The notes beneath the pieces were generated by a model that was not told where the DNA came from, ran no database searches, and saw only the letters and a list, made by a program, of their open reading frames with translations. Made by a program: the position numbers and the translations under genes. This document shows positions 12,691 through 44,800 of a DNA stretch of 64,000 bases, piece after piece. Where the stretch lies: contig NC_088300.1 of assembly GCF_032854445.1 (NCBI RefSeq), forward strand, positions 48,541,682 to 48,605,681, written 5' to 3'. Origin of the DNA: Liolophura sinensis (Eukaryota > Mollusca > Polyplacophora > Chitonida > Chitonidae). How positions within the stretch are numbered: position 1 is the stretch's first letter; the number at the start of each line of letters is the position of its first letter.

Positions 12691-14229
12691 ACTATATGTG
12701 TACATGAACAGAATTCCATAGGCTCCTATATCTATGTGTAGATGTAACTGTCCTAGTTAAAATATGGCTGTTCTGCCTCAATGAATTCTCCATGTACATG
12801 TACTAAGTTGTCCACGTCCTAACCTGCAAGTAAAGCAGTGCATTACCATGGCAACCAGAAAATGAGGATGTGCAAACAAAGTATCTCAGCCATTTTCTCT
12901 GCAGGAATCCTCTTACTTCGACAAGAATTTGAAGGACTAGGAACAACATCCAGCATGTCAACTTGAAATTAACCAATGTCCGCTTTTTCTTCTTCTCAAA
13001 ACCCATTTTTGTCCATATCTGATACTGACTTGGCTTAGCATCAAGATCTTTCAATCAAGTTGGAACTACCTTTCTTTATTAGCCTAAACACACTCGAAAA
13101 CTCCAACCAGCAAGGCTAAATGGAAGCGGACAGTTTGAGCAAACAGAGCCAGAATTGTTCTCTGCATACTGACAGGTCCTATCCACTTAGCAGATTCCAT
13201 GGCATTAGACTTCCTACAGTTAAGCTATCTAAGCAAACACAGAACTGATACTCTCACAAAGCCACGGTACCACTAGCTCATGTTAACACTAGTGCTATGT
13301 ACAGGCTACCGTAGTAGATGACATTTGCCTAAGACTTCTATTTGCAACACAGGGTTTTTAGGTCGGATGCTGGTGACATAATACGGCCATCACTGAGGAA
13401 GTGTCATGGTTTGAGCACAATGGTGTATTATTCATCCGTCACAGTGTGAACAAGAATCTAGATGCAAAATCCTCACTTAAATCATACCCTGATCACAGAC
13501 CGTATTGGCACTCAGGGACAGTAACTTAATGAGAATACGATCAAAATAAAATAAAAATTTGGGCAGTAAATGGACTTAATTCTATAGAACTCCAACATAA
13601 ACATCCAAACATCTTTTAAGACTTCAGTTAACACAAATGTTAATGTATTTATGAAAAAATGCTTTTTTTTTCAAATGTACTACACCTCTATGAGCATCTT
13701 CAAACTAAAAAGGTATGGCCTTTCTTAACAAATAAAATACATATTGGTGTCTGCATACATTTTGTTTTCAAATTCATCACTCCAAACTTGTGTTTTCCCT
13801 TAAAAGTAGTGCCAAAACACAGAAATAGGCGAAGAATGGAAAGCAAGTCAGGCTGTGATCTGACAGTGGACATGGACGGCAAACAGCAGGCAATAAACAT
13901 GCCAAACAAATGCCTCTGATACACAACATGCCACACTCGCAGTGCATACATGCTACTACACAGTTCACTAATAAAGCTCAAAAATCTGCATCAGATTTGA
14001 TCATCTATAAAGCCAGGGTCAAATATAGCTATCTACTTTGGGCACACTTTTACCAGGATAATTTGGACTAAGATAGTTTCAGATATGAAGAAACCAGAAA
14101 TTAATGCCTTGTATATCAAAGTTTAGTATCAAAATTAGTCATTAAACTTTACACAGTCAGCACAAATGAATATATAAAGCACTGTTTTATAAACACAAAA
14201 TATGAGCTAAATTTATCAGGCAGTATTCC

Positions 14230-14310
14230 TCATAATTTGGGCTTTCTCTTTAGGTCCTCCTGTATATCTGGGCACATTTCAAGGGTATCAAAATGTCCTT
14301 GTCCTCGATT
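14230..14310 (-). CDS. Candidate alternative terminal exon inside STK32 intron
   Basis: On the minus strand a good acceptor (cctgtttttcag) is followed by 26 sense codons and TGA. In phase 0 it reads NRGQGHFDTLEMCPD then IQEDLKRKPKL. The glycine-loop exon ends in phase 0, so direct splicing would give a protein of about 62 residues that stops just after the glycine loop. The peptide is not recognised. A second phase is also open for about 19 codons, so coding status is uncertain. No AATAAA was seen nearby. It could be a short isoform's last exon, part of a nested gene, or chance. Confidence 0.25.
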   Translation of the reverse strand, partial: NRGQGHFDTLEMCPDIQEDLKRKPKL

Positions 14311-15345
14311 CTGAAAAACAGGAAATGTTGTTTTTCAACCCAAAACAACCTTCTTTTTTTATCCTCTCATAAAACATTCCACTGAATTTCACCATGGAGA
14401 TGACAGCCTATAAAACATCTACATCAACCTGCAGTATTTATTCCCAGGTTATCAATGTTTGAGAAGTTTCTCCTGAAGTATTCAATGCACCATGACATGC
14501 TGGTGAAATCCTGTCATGTCCCTACCCCACAAACAGCTGGAGTCTGTATCCAACCTCAAGAAGTAAAGTTTCGTACAAAACTTAGAGTTGAAGTGACAAA
14601 ACTCAGACGTTTTGAATGTTTTTTTTTTTTTTTTTACAAATGACGTTTTTGCACTGAGCCATACATCACTCATGAGACGATAGCAGCAGGAGTGATTTAA
14701 TAGTTTTGTTAGCATGCACTATACAACCCATGTTATATTTATAATGTTATAGGAATTTTGTGATCGCAAAGATAACGCTATAAACGGGCAAAAAAATAAA
14801 AATACACCATAATTTATGTTTAATGCATTTTGAGGTATGTATATGTATATGCGTCACACAGGCCAAAATACTAGTGAACATTATGTGATGCTCGGTAAAT
14901 ATGTCAAATATTGTTGGCCAACCAATGCTTGTATCAACAGTAGAAATTAAGTTGTTAATTGAGAAATGAAGCTTTTATCTTTATGTTTTCCTTTATATCC
15001 ATAAAGAACCATCCAGAGAAGTCCATATTTTAATATGAAGAGTTTTCCTCTATTCAGAATGACAAGTTCCCTCTCACATGCATACGCACTTATCCACTGT
15101 GCAGGCAGGAATTCATCTGAGAGTATCTAAATCAAAACGACAAACTGTTGTGATCCAGATACTGGCATCCAGATTCGTTGCAGACTACTCAATTCAGGTG
15201 ATTTCTTGACCAAATATACACTGACTATCAGATACTTTAGAGACATTCTAATTAATTACAACCACATTCAACACCTTTCTATTTTCAAGATTTTCCTTCA
15301 AACTAAACCTTTAAAAAGATTTGGGTATATATTTATGTACATGTA

Positions 15346-15632
15346 TGCTTGGGGATTAATGTCATACTTAACAATTTTTCAGTCATATGACGACAAGGAG
15401 TCTTTAGGTGTGTGTATATATACATGTATTGTGTCTTCTTCTGGAAGGGTGAGCCCATGCCGTTAAAGTGCAGTCGCCACTGAAGTATCACGCCGACCAA
15501 CCAGTCATGTTTCCTCGCTCTAACCTCACAGCGCTGAGCGCCAAGTGAGACAGCAGCAAGTATCATTTTAAAGTCTGGTATGATCTGATCCCGGTTTGAT
15601 CCTGAGGTCTCCCGACTTCGAGGCAGGCTTGG
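15346..15632 (-). mobile_element. Family-B' SINE
   Basis: The 3' core (TTAACAATTTTTCAGTCATATGACG region) is as in family B, but the body and tRNA-like head differ (GTGTCTTCTTCTGG, GAGACAGCAGCAAGTA, GGTTTGATCCTGAGGTCTCC). It matches the copy at 51308-51606. Confidence 0.75.
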
Positions 15633-17468
15633 GTATGTATAAAACCGAATGGAAATCTTAGTCATGATAATTTGTGAAATTACCTGAAAATATCTATATA
15701 TGTCTTAATGGAAGACTAGGGCGAAGTTACCAACGAATATGGTAAATGATTTAGCTTAATCTGTTAATTAATCTTTGCCATGGAGAGGTTCACACCTATT
15801 TATGATGAACAACCCAGACATCATTATTTCTCATATAGCCCTTGCCATCTATCAAATTCCGTTGTCAGTCAGAATTAGTATCTTCCGATTGATTGGAATG
15901 GGATAGTTGTGGTTTTTCAGCTGGCGGCACAGTTTTACTGTTAGGTATAAATTCACCACTTGAACAGGTTACTGGCTGCCTGTCTCATTAGCTGGGAGCT
16001 AAACGTGAGGAACAAACCTGACTTGGCATGACATTCTGTCATAAAATGGTACCGCCTGCCACTAGACTGTTACCGTTCCTGGAATGTTCAGAACGGACGA
16101 GTAAGGTGTTTAATTGCTGGTTTCTCTTCCTCCTCCCATAGCTGAGAAGTAATGTGCTAGCGGGGATGTGCTATCAAGCTTTCTGATCCTGTCTATGTCC
16201 CTCCGATACTGGCCCAAAGTCGTAATGATATATCGACCAATGGGCCAAGTGAGCTGTTCAGATGGCACTGGTCAGGGTCAGCACTAATCTCTTGATGCCC
16301 TCAAGCTGCCACATCAATGAGCCTGTTGTCTGGCCATCACTGATCAATACCCGGGGCCTGGGTTTCCCTTCCTTGCTCTCCCTCAACACCGTCCCGTTCG
16401 CCCCACGTCCTTCTCAAGCTCACCCCTACCCCCACCCACCACAAGTCTGAGGCTTCCCCATGGTGTCATTGTTGCTCATATCCCAGCTGCTTCAAAGTTC
16501 CCCTTTCTAAACTTTTTGGGTGTCTGTAAATTGAATTAGTCTACATACATCAGACATAATGTCAGCTCTTCTAAGGGAATAATGTTATTGACCTTTCAAA
16601 AAGCAGTCCATCAGACCTATTTAAGAGCTTTTAAAATCTTGTATACAAGCACTAGAGGCAAGCTCAGGTAAAAGCCTTGAATCTAAGTAACTTTATTTGA
16701 CAATATTTCCTTCATTCATTTTATTCCCCTTTAAGAATATTTCATTCCCACAATGGGACTCTGGCAAATAACAGGCATTATTACACATGAAGCAGAGATT
16801 TCTACTGGTTGAAGGGAAGAGATCTTAACGCGCTACTTCAATCCAATGAGAAACCAGGTGGAACTATTACAATGCTATGCAGGATACCCTATGGAGCAGA
16901 ACGAAAGCCATGGTTCAAAGAGATTTATGATGAATATAAATACTAAAAGTGAAGATCCTTCAAAAACAAAATCTTGGGCTGTTTTCATAAAATTTTCCTG
17001 ATGTGATGTGATAATATTCCTTGTGTGACGATGAATCACACTGTAAGGCAGTTATGCTGGAATGACATCATGCGTTTGCAAAAACGATGTCAAATGTGGC
17101 TATACTTCAGCGAAGAGTGACGCCGAGTGTTCTTGCATGATGTCGCACCATGCAAAATTGGAAACGACAGAAAACTTTTGGTTTCCATATTATACTGTGA
17201 AATTAACATCAGCGGTTTCAATATAATGCATTTCTTTTTACAATTTAGTAAAACAATTTACACTGTCTCGATCCTTACCATTTAAGCTTGCTTTTAAGAC
17301 ATACAGGTCTTGACACTGGAGTATCTCTTTAAATGAACTGTATGCATGTGAGCATATCTAAATGGCAATGCAACCCTTGTCCATCAGTTATTGCCGAGAT
17401 GGCCATGAAAACACTGAAGATGTGATAATTTCAATGACTTTGTGCTTGAGGAAGGTATTGAGCCTACA

Positions 17469-17514
17469 AATATTTTTGAGTATGGCGTAAAACACCAATC
17501 AAATAAATAATAAA
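17469..17514 (+). mobile_element. Family-A SINE, 46-bp insertion with target duplication
   Basis: Only TTTTTGAGTATGGCGTAAAA, CACCAATC and an AAAT tail remain. Perfect 13-bp duplications TATTGAGCCTACA flank it at 17456-17468 and 17515-17527. This is the mark of target-primed reverse transcription that stopped early. Confidence 0.9.
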
Positions 17515-17670
17515 TATTGAGCCTACACATCAAACATCTAAAGACAATCCATATTAACCAGACCAGCAAAACCCTTCCTCTGTAACATGCACATGTGCGT
17601 GTACATGTAAAGCATGCAGGTTGTGATGCAGGATAAAGTTGCCATTCCTTAAGTTAATGGAAACAACAAA

Positions 17671-17745
17671 TGTGGATTTAAACCCAGCCTTGGAAGTGGA
17701 TTTAAACCCAGCCTTGGAAGTGGATTTTAACCTAGCCTTGGACAA
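17671..17745. repeat. 24-bp unit repeated three times
   Basis: GTGGATTTAAACCCAGCC then TTGGAA, three times, the third copy slightly changed (GATTTTAACCTAGCC). Confidence 0.85.
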
Positions 17746-18045
17746 GGAATTCCCCTGCCTGCATAGCTCTTAGAACCTTCATGGCTCTACCAGTGATGGT
17801 AAGGCAGTTGATGTGGTCTAGCATGAAGTTTGTTGCCGTCCACTAACATGACATGAAAATATGGGGACAGTGGATCAAATGTGGGAAAGTTTGTCATGCA
17901 TGGAGGCCAGTACATGGTCTACTCCAGGATTCCTCCAAGGCAAAGCTAATCACTGCCAAAGAAGTAAAATACTTTTGAGCAAGGTGTTTTGGAATAATAT
18001 ACTATAATACCTTAAAGAAATGTAGGTGATTATGTTTAAGATTTA

Positions 18046-18131
18046 AGAGTTCAAGTCCAGCTCATGCTGGCTTCCTCTCCGGCCGTACATGGGCAGGTCC
18101 GTCAGCAACCCGCGGATGGTTGCGAGTATGG
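18046..18131 (+). mobile_element. Family-A SINE, internal fragment
   Basis: GAGTTCAAGTCCAGCTCATG, GGCTTCCTCTCCGGCCGTAC and GCGGATGGTTGCG match the B box and body of the copy at 27626. Both ends are missing. Confidence 0.8.
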
Positions 18132-19651
18132 CTAATTAGTATTGGTATTATACAATAATAATCCCACAGATCTTTACGGTTCTGGGCATTTAGGAAAAAG
18201 TTGGCTGCCAGTACCGTTTCATAGGAAGACCGTTATGCTGCTTCATGTTTGTACTTCACCTTACATGTGACTCCTAGCTAATGACACAGACACATTGTTA
18301 CCTGTTCAAGCCCACAAATCAATACCCTGCTGTAAAAACCATGCTGTCAGCTGAAAAATTACAACTATCATGTACCCACCAATTGATACACTGCAGCTCC
18401 CACTGACAACAAAAATTTGTATAAGGTGAGTAATTTAAAACAGACAATGATGGCTCATAATAAAGAGGTAAGGATTACATAATTATCTGTCTCATTACTG
18501 GACAGAGCCAAATGTCTTATGGCGCACTCAGGTGTAGCTGTTCTCCAATATCAATCAACTCTGTTCTGGAGAACTGTTACTTGTACTAGGTTAACAGCTT
18601 TTTTTTCAGTTTTATAACAGCTCTTATGATCTCAGGCCCTTAAATAGCAGGAGGTAGAGGGGTATCGCGGGTTCAAGGGTCCCTCCTCATTCATACAAAG
18701 GCAACTTAGCACAGTTTTGTTTTATAAGAGTGGTCTTATATAAAGAACCAAAAGGGATTTTGTTCTGAAATTAATCCTGTGGTTTCTTTCACCCAATTCA
18801 CACTTTAATACATGTAACTAAGGAGGGGTTTGTTTAATAGCTGTCAGAGGAAATTCTGTTTTCCATGCCAACAAGCTCTAAGCATGCACTTTATGCAGCT
18901 CTGGTTAATTGAGAGACTAGTAACCCTTTAACCTACTGTGTCAGTGCTATTCACTGAATTTACGATGCATACTGGCACCTTTCAGCTAGTACAACTAAAA
19001 GAGGATTACAGCAGCCTGTTAACACCTGGTGAGATTGGTTTTTAACAAAAATCATTTCGTCCTGTGTCCGTCTTCTTTTTTTTTGGAAGCTGTTAGTTTT
19101 ACATATGGAAAATAAAGGATTAGGAAAGCAGACCCTTTAACAGCGAAGTGAGAATATAAATATAATATCAAATATAATATATGATTTGACTCAAAGCCCA
19201 AATGAAACACAATTCTAATACTGGATTCACCTTTGTTTTTATTGGTCGAAGGAATCTATTGCCTTCTTTTACCATAAGTACGACTGGAAATATCCCTTTA
19301 CATGATGAAGGATTGTTTCAAGTGTCGGACTAGAGTCCTCCCAAATATAGCTAAATATTTTGGAATCAGAAAGCAGTAGCAGAAATCCTCTTACCAGATG
19401 ACAAATCACGTTAACAGGCGCATGAGGAATGATCCCGAAGTGTTGGTGAATATTAAATGTTTTATCACGACAAGAACAGAACTGATAAGCCTATCCTCAG
19501 CATCTCAGGGTATAAAATATGTAAAAGATCGTAATTCAAAATCCCACTGTCCGAGAAACACCCAGCAAATTCAATTTCAGGTATCACCTGCTTGTGTTGA
19601 TAATGGATAACTTCTCAGCAAGCCATGACAAGAAATGGGTGAACTTTTTTA

Positions 19652-38330
<18,679 letters not shown>

Positions 38331-38618
38331 GATTGAGGTGACTCTCCATGCACTCGGCGATTTCCTAGTATCATGTTAGTTTGATGTTTCTTTATTGCGG
38401 AATTATTGAAGCGTCCCGAATGCACGTAAACCAAGATCACATTTGTATAAGTCGCCATCTTTGAATTTTGCGGGCGTTGCGGTGTTTGTCGCATGGGCCT
38501 GGGCAAAATGTGACAAATTATCATGGCGCGCGTGGGAAATTAACGTTCCGCGCAGGTGGAATGGTGTAGTATATTCTTAGGAACATAATATCGCCAAAAA
38601 AAAAAAGCAGACAAGAAA

Positions 38619-38855
38619 ATGACGGAGTTAGACAACAGTTCGTCCTCGGAAGCAAGTGTCGAAGCTAGCGTAGCACGCGTAAGCAGCCTCTCGATGGACG
38701 ATGACAAGCCAACCTTCGCCAAAACACGAATTCAAGAAGAACTGGTTCTTGGTCTAATCCGACAAGCCGAAGCCTTGGGATCTACAACAATCGAACTGTG
38801 CCACAAAGGTCTTAAAACTTTGCCAAACGACTTACTTCAACTGAAAAACCTAGAG
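38619..38855 (+). CDS. LRRC27: LRRC27 exon 1
   Basis: Encodes residues 1-79, from MTELDNSSSSEASVE to the first leucine-rich repeat (IELCHKGLKTLPNDLLQLKNLE). Donor gtaatg follows in phase 0. The leader is Ser/Glu-rich with no signal peptide. Confidence 0.92.
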
Positions 38856-41800
38856 GTAATGTGATAGCTGCCACTGGAGGATATACATTTTGACAGTATT
38901 TTTAATTTTAGTAGGCCCAAGTTGTTCTGACCATCTGTCAGTCGGTCAGATGTTTGATATCTTATCTCTCAATATAGGTCATTCAAATAAAGACAGGCCT
39001 GAGTGAAAGACAACATCAGTTGTTTTTTTTTTTTTTGTTTTTTGTTTGACATGTTGCAACTATTGCGAGTTTGTAAAAGTTCGTTTGATCTACATCATAG
39101 ATCTCAATTTGAGATTGATCATCAAGCCATGTTCCATGCCTCGTTTGTTAACCAGTGCTGTATTCAGTATTTTGAAAGCTGAGCTGGATAGAATGAATCA
39201 CACACTCAAATGCCTCAGATCTTCTATTCGTCTACAGTTCACAAAGTCAAATGATAATAACTGCTATTTGTTGGCCAAACATAAGCCAGCAGTGTAACGT
39301 TTGACCACTTAACCAAATCAACCATGTGGTAGTTTGAAAACATGAATGTAAAGAAAGTTGGTATCTGCCTCGGTGGCTAAAAGAACATTGCCTGACTTCA
39401 GTTTGAAACATATTATATTCATTTACCTGATAAATGAAACCATTTTATCATCTACCTTAACAATGCATTTTTCTCATTGTACTTTTCACTTGGAGATGGC
39501 AGTTATGTCTCTATTTATTTATTTATTTGATTGGTGAGTTATGTCTCTACATGTAAATGCTACATTATGGCAGTGCACATGTTTTTTTATCATTCTGACG
39601 TGCCACACTGAAAATCATTCCAGTGTGAAACATTTTACGCAGTAAAAACAAACCCAAACCAAATCATGTGCTCGGAAGTGATATATACATCACCATAAAT
39701 CTAACACAGAATTACAGTTTCATCTTACCTACAGAGTTTTAATATTACAAATAAATATCCACTGCCTTGGAGTTTAAGATCACTGGTGTCATAGTGTATT
39801 GAAATACGTGTTTGTAAACATAGGTTATATGACATTTCATGTATTTTTATGATGTTTTACTAGGTTGTTGATAAATTTATCAACTGTTATCTAATCTATA
39901 GACTACTGATGTATTGTTGTGCATGTTATTCTGAAGAGTTCTAAAGTGTAGGTTCCTGTCTAGGTTGTGATTCTTCTCAGATGTTCATTGTGAAAAGTAG
40001 CTAAGTCATATCCTCTACCATGCGACCTTCCAGAGCAGCCAACTTAACCATGGGCTGTCCGCATACTGAATGAATGGCTTTGGGTAAATTGTACTAAACT
40101 TGTTAAAGTCATGAAATTTGTTCGAAATGGACAAAATAAAACATAAAAATTAGAACAAAACTTCTAGCATGTCTTGAATAAATGTACATGTATAAATATG
40201 TCATAAAAGAATCAATTATTGATACATCCAAATGTCTTCGTGGGTTGATCATTGGCAATTGAGTTTACCTTTTAGAGTAGTCTCCCTTAGATAACATTTC
40301 TTCCTGTTTGTTTTTCTGTTTCAGTATTTATATTTGGAGGGAAATGAACTAACCTCATTACCAGAAAACTTCTTTGACATGCTGCCAAACCTTCAGTGGC
40401 TGGATGTAAGACGAAACAAATTGACCTCGTTATCAAATGTCTTCAGTGAAAAAATCCCAAAGTTACGTAATCTTCTGCTTGAAGGAAATAATCTTACAAC
40501 ATTACCACCAGAGCTTGGTATGTGACATTTTTTTTCTCTGTATTTTCCATCAAAATCAGCTTAAATCATAGTACTTGAAGGGCAAGTAAAGAAGTCATAT
40601 TCACTAAAAACATTTTGTTAATTGCTTGTGGGCCATAATGCATGCATGCATTTTTTGAAATAATGAATTAAGTGTTTCTGCCATATTTAGATGGCCAAGA
40701 CTCAGTTGATGTCTTATTTTAGGCCAGTCACGTTGGCCCAGTTTACAGTTTTCCTTAGGATACCACAAGTTGACTGTTTTGTATAGATGAGCTCAACTAA
40801 TCAGATTCGCCTGGAGCATAAGCGATTTCTCATTCATACACTAGCTAGTGCCATGACTTTATAGTATTGGTATTTGGATTTGTTTGTGATTTCACTGAGT
40901 TGAAGTCTGAAGAGTTTTTTCTGAATCATGATGAAGATTAAAAGGCTGTAAAACCGGGGTTTTGCTGAATTATCTATGCTTCTGTCAAACTTAGAAATGA
41001 AGTTTGAAATTAAGAATGAAATGCATAAGTAGACATAAGCAAACATGATAAGTACAGTTTTAGTTCTAAACTGTGTTTGTAATATGTTTACTATCATCAA
41101 TGACCTAAAATGAGTTCCTCATTTTGCTTGATCCTGAAAGCTCTATTCATCTTAGAAAAGAGTCCTGAGGTTTTCTTTGCAGGTAGGTAATATCCTACTG
41201 GAAAAATGTAAGTGTCAGTAGCAAAAATAATATTTTATGCCCTTTATTTGCCTCTAAAAAAATGGACTTTTTGAGTAGGCATTTTAGGTCATTTGTAGCA
41301 TGTAAATTTCATCACTTTCAAAGTGGATGTTGATTGAAATATAAAAGCATATCATTCAAATATTCCTAGATCATGGTGTTCTAATATGTTTATTTCTTTT
41401 TCGTTGTTTGACAGGTTTGATAAAGTCATTGAATGGCTTGAACATTAGTAACAACCCTCTTAGCTTCCCGCCAGTGGAAGTTATTGAGCAGGGCACACAG
41501 CATATTCTTCAGTACTTACGAGAAGTTTTAAGAGTGAAATCAAAAACAGCAGAAGTTGGTATGTTATCGAAGGTTCAAAGGTTAATGCTGGATGATGTAA
41601 AAAATCGCTGAGTTGAAGATGAAGTTAACATTAGAATAGTGACCATTAATGAATGAAATATAAAAGACTACCGCATGGGTAGTAAAACCAGAGCAATGAG
41701 GACAGTGTAATAGCTGGCAAATGGTCACACGTAACTGGTGAAATATAGCTACGGCATAGAGAGTAAAACCAGATGATGACGGTGTGATAGCTGGCATCTG

Positions 41801-44800
41801 GCGACAGGTAACCAGTGAAATTTGATTTATTTATTTATTTATTTGATTGGTGTTTTATGCCGTACTCAAGAATATTTCACTTATACGACGGCGGTCAGCA
41901 TTATGGTGGGTGGAAACCGGGCGAAACCCACGACCATCCGCAGGTTGCTGGCAGACCTTCCCATATACGGCCGGAGAGGAAGCCAGCATGAGCTGGACTT
42001 GAATTCACAGCGACCACATTGGTGATAGACTCCTGGGTCATTACGCTGCACTAGCGCGCCAACCAACTGAGCCACGGAGGCCCCCCATTGAAATTTGGCC
42101 TCCCATGAATTTACTTCAGTTGTTACAAGCAACTATCACCATTTGAGCATGACTAAAGTGGAATTAAGTAAAAAAAAGAGAGACAAAAATGTGATACTGT
42201 TGATAATTACAAATGAGCACATTGAGAAACTCAAGGACGAGCTACATAGAAGGTCCAAATGACAGTAGAATGCATTGTTTTCCTCTGTGATGTTGCAGTG
42301 CGTATGTACTTTATATATGTTTTATGAGCACGCGTACACTGTGACATAATAAAGGAAAGAACAAATGAGTTCACAGCTTTGGACTGTCTTGATACAGGCA
42401 GAAAGGAGTTTTATAAATTCCCCATTGTAGTCTGAATGACCAGTGATTATTATTATAAAGATAAAGACAAGACGTGCAGTTGCTGAATTCTTTGAATTTG
42501 TGTGACCACATGTTTATTGTTTGAAAATGTCAGCCATCAGGTTGAGAATACATGTAACAGCTATTAGATTCATTACATTTTACATGGGCTTGATTCAGTG
42601 ATATTCTGGGAGATTTCCCCATGATTGCAAAATGGACAGAGATTACATACAAAAGCAAGAACATTTATACATGGGGAGGTATATGTATACATAAGTTGTA
42701 ACTTAACCCACAAAATCAAAATTTACCTCAAGTCTTGAAATGTTGTTTCCATCTTTATCCAGAGAATTTATGCGTACAGTACTGTGTTCTCATGCAGAGA
42801 GCACCCACACACAATTTAATCGTGTATGTAGATGTATGTTTTTTTTTTATGTAACATCAGTGTGATTTGGTGTCATTTCCATAGTTCCTGTTACATACAA
42901 TAGTTCCATGTATTTTGGTTTGTGTTTTCAGAGGCTGTTGCCTTTGCAGATTCGCCAGATCAGCATACAGATGTTCAGGACCCAGATGAGGAAGACTGGG
43001 AGAATTATGCTGATTTGATGAAACAGAGGTCCACGCTGTCAGCTCACTCCCAGACCTCCTCATCCAGTGAGCAGTCGGGATTTACCGGACCCACGCACCA
43101 ACCTGTAGAGTTACACATGCCAACCAGCTACTCAGAGATACGAGCCCATCACCTGGAGAAATTGAAGAAGACTGGTGCTGATGGAAGGAAAATCGTGTAA
43201 GATGGCATGTTTTAAATTGTAAAAAGCATATATATGTTTTCCTAAATACATGTGGGCACTTCATTGTCATTGTGTAAAATCATTGTCAGTGATAGTAATG
43301 CAATATAAGATATGACACATGGTGACTTCCATTTTAACGTGCATGCATTACTCTTTTGTACTGTTGAAGATTGTGTTCAATGACAATCAAATGAATAAAT
43401 ATTGTATTAATTCTGTATATTAACATTTGATTGAAGACTGCATTGTGATTGTTAATTCTATTTCATCTAATGTGTGGGACACTTGCTTTGCTCATTTTAG
43501 CCAATATATAAGTAATTGCAGCAGGGATTTTGAGTTTCTTTTTTCTCACATGGTTAGACCATCTAATAAACAACATACTCATATCATTACTTTTCCAAAA
43601 GGCTGGTACTTTTAACACTACTAATATCTGACCCAAAAATTAGAAGAATTAAGGTAGATAGCTGTCACATGTTAAATTTTCAGTTATTATGGCTAAAAAT
43701 TTGCCGAAAAACTGGCAACCTTGATACTGCATGTAAGTTCCACTTCTGTGTCTGTGATGGGTGGTCAGCATAAGGTACAGTCAGCACTGGTGGGCTTACT
43801 GCTAATATTGAGATATACTTTGGGGTCTCCGGTAGGGTGTCTTTGTCCTAGAGTTTAGATTAACTGTTGCTTGTAAATGTTGCTAGGTAAGCTGGATAAA
43901 GTTCTAATTTCTAATATAGTTAGTGCTGTGGATTGGCTACTCATGTCTGTCACATTTGTATCAATATTTTCTTCATAGCTTCAGTAACAATGGATTTAGT
44001 TTGACATTTTTGTACATGTATTATGCAGGCAGAAAAAATCTGCCACGTCCAAGAAGGTGGAGAAATTCCCTGCTCCCCCATCTGAAGCCTTTGTGACTTT
44101 TAAAATGGCACAGGAGAGGAAGTTGGCTAAGGAGAAAGAATTGAAAATGAGACAGGAGGCCATTCTACAGAGGAGAAGGTAAGATGAAACAGCCACTCAC
44201 TCTAGGTACTGTTGCTCTTTTCAGTAAGTTAAAACAAAAGGTTTTGCAAAGAGTAGAAAATTGCCTTGATTTACATTTTATAGCCTGTGATTTTTTTTTC
44301 AGAGATGAGGAATCATTAAAGAACTGGAGAGATGAATCAAAGAAAAGACAACAACAGAAACACTTTGAAAGTGTACGAAATGGGGGAATAGGTGAGACAG
44401 TCTTAGTAGAAAAAGAAAACAGTTGTCACTTTTTACATTGTGCTGTTTTTGTACGAAATTTTTCTGGGTGGTTTTTGCTACTTCAGAAAATCAAATTATA
44501 TCCAGATGCATACAAAATTTTATAATAATTTACAGTTTAGGCTCTGTTAAAGTTCCATGAGCATCTTTGCACTCAGTTGAGTGTTGAAATGTGATAATTT
44601 TATAAAAGTTGCAGGCTGGAAAACAAAACTAAATTTATGTCATTCCTATATTTTCCTCTAGATTATGAAGAGCCAGCAAAACAAGCTCCATTTGGAATAG
44701 ATGAGGACAAGCTGAAAATGATGTCAAAAGAAGAAAAGATAAAGGTTTGCGATGATGTAATAAATGAGACCGCAGTAAACAGACTGGTATTTATCACATT

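Noticed and set aside
12845-12858. RFX X-box-like TTACCATGGCAAC
   Set aside because: A reasonable motif match, but deep in a STK32 intron and far from the LRRC27 promoter, so no ciliary regulation can be argued from it.
15333-15665. 110-codon open frame, minus strand
   Set aside because: Coincides with the family-B' SINE at 15346-15632.
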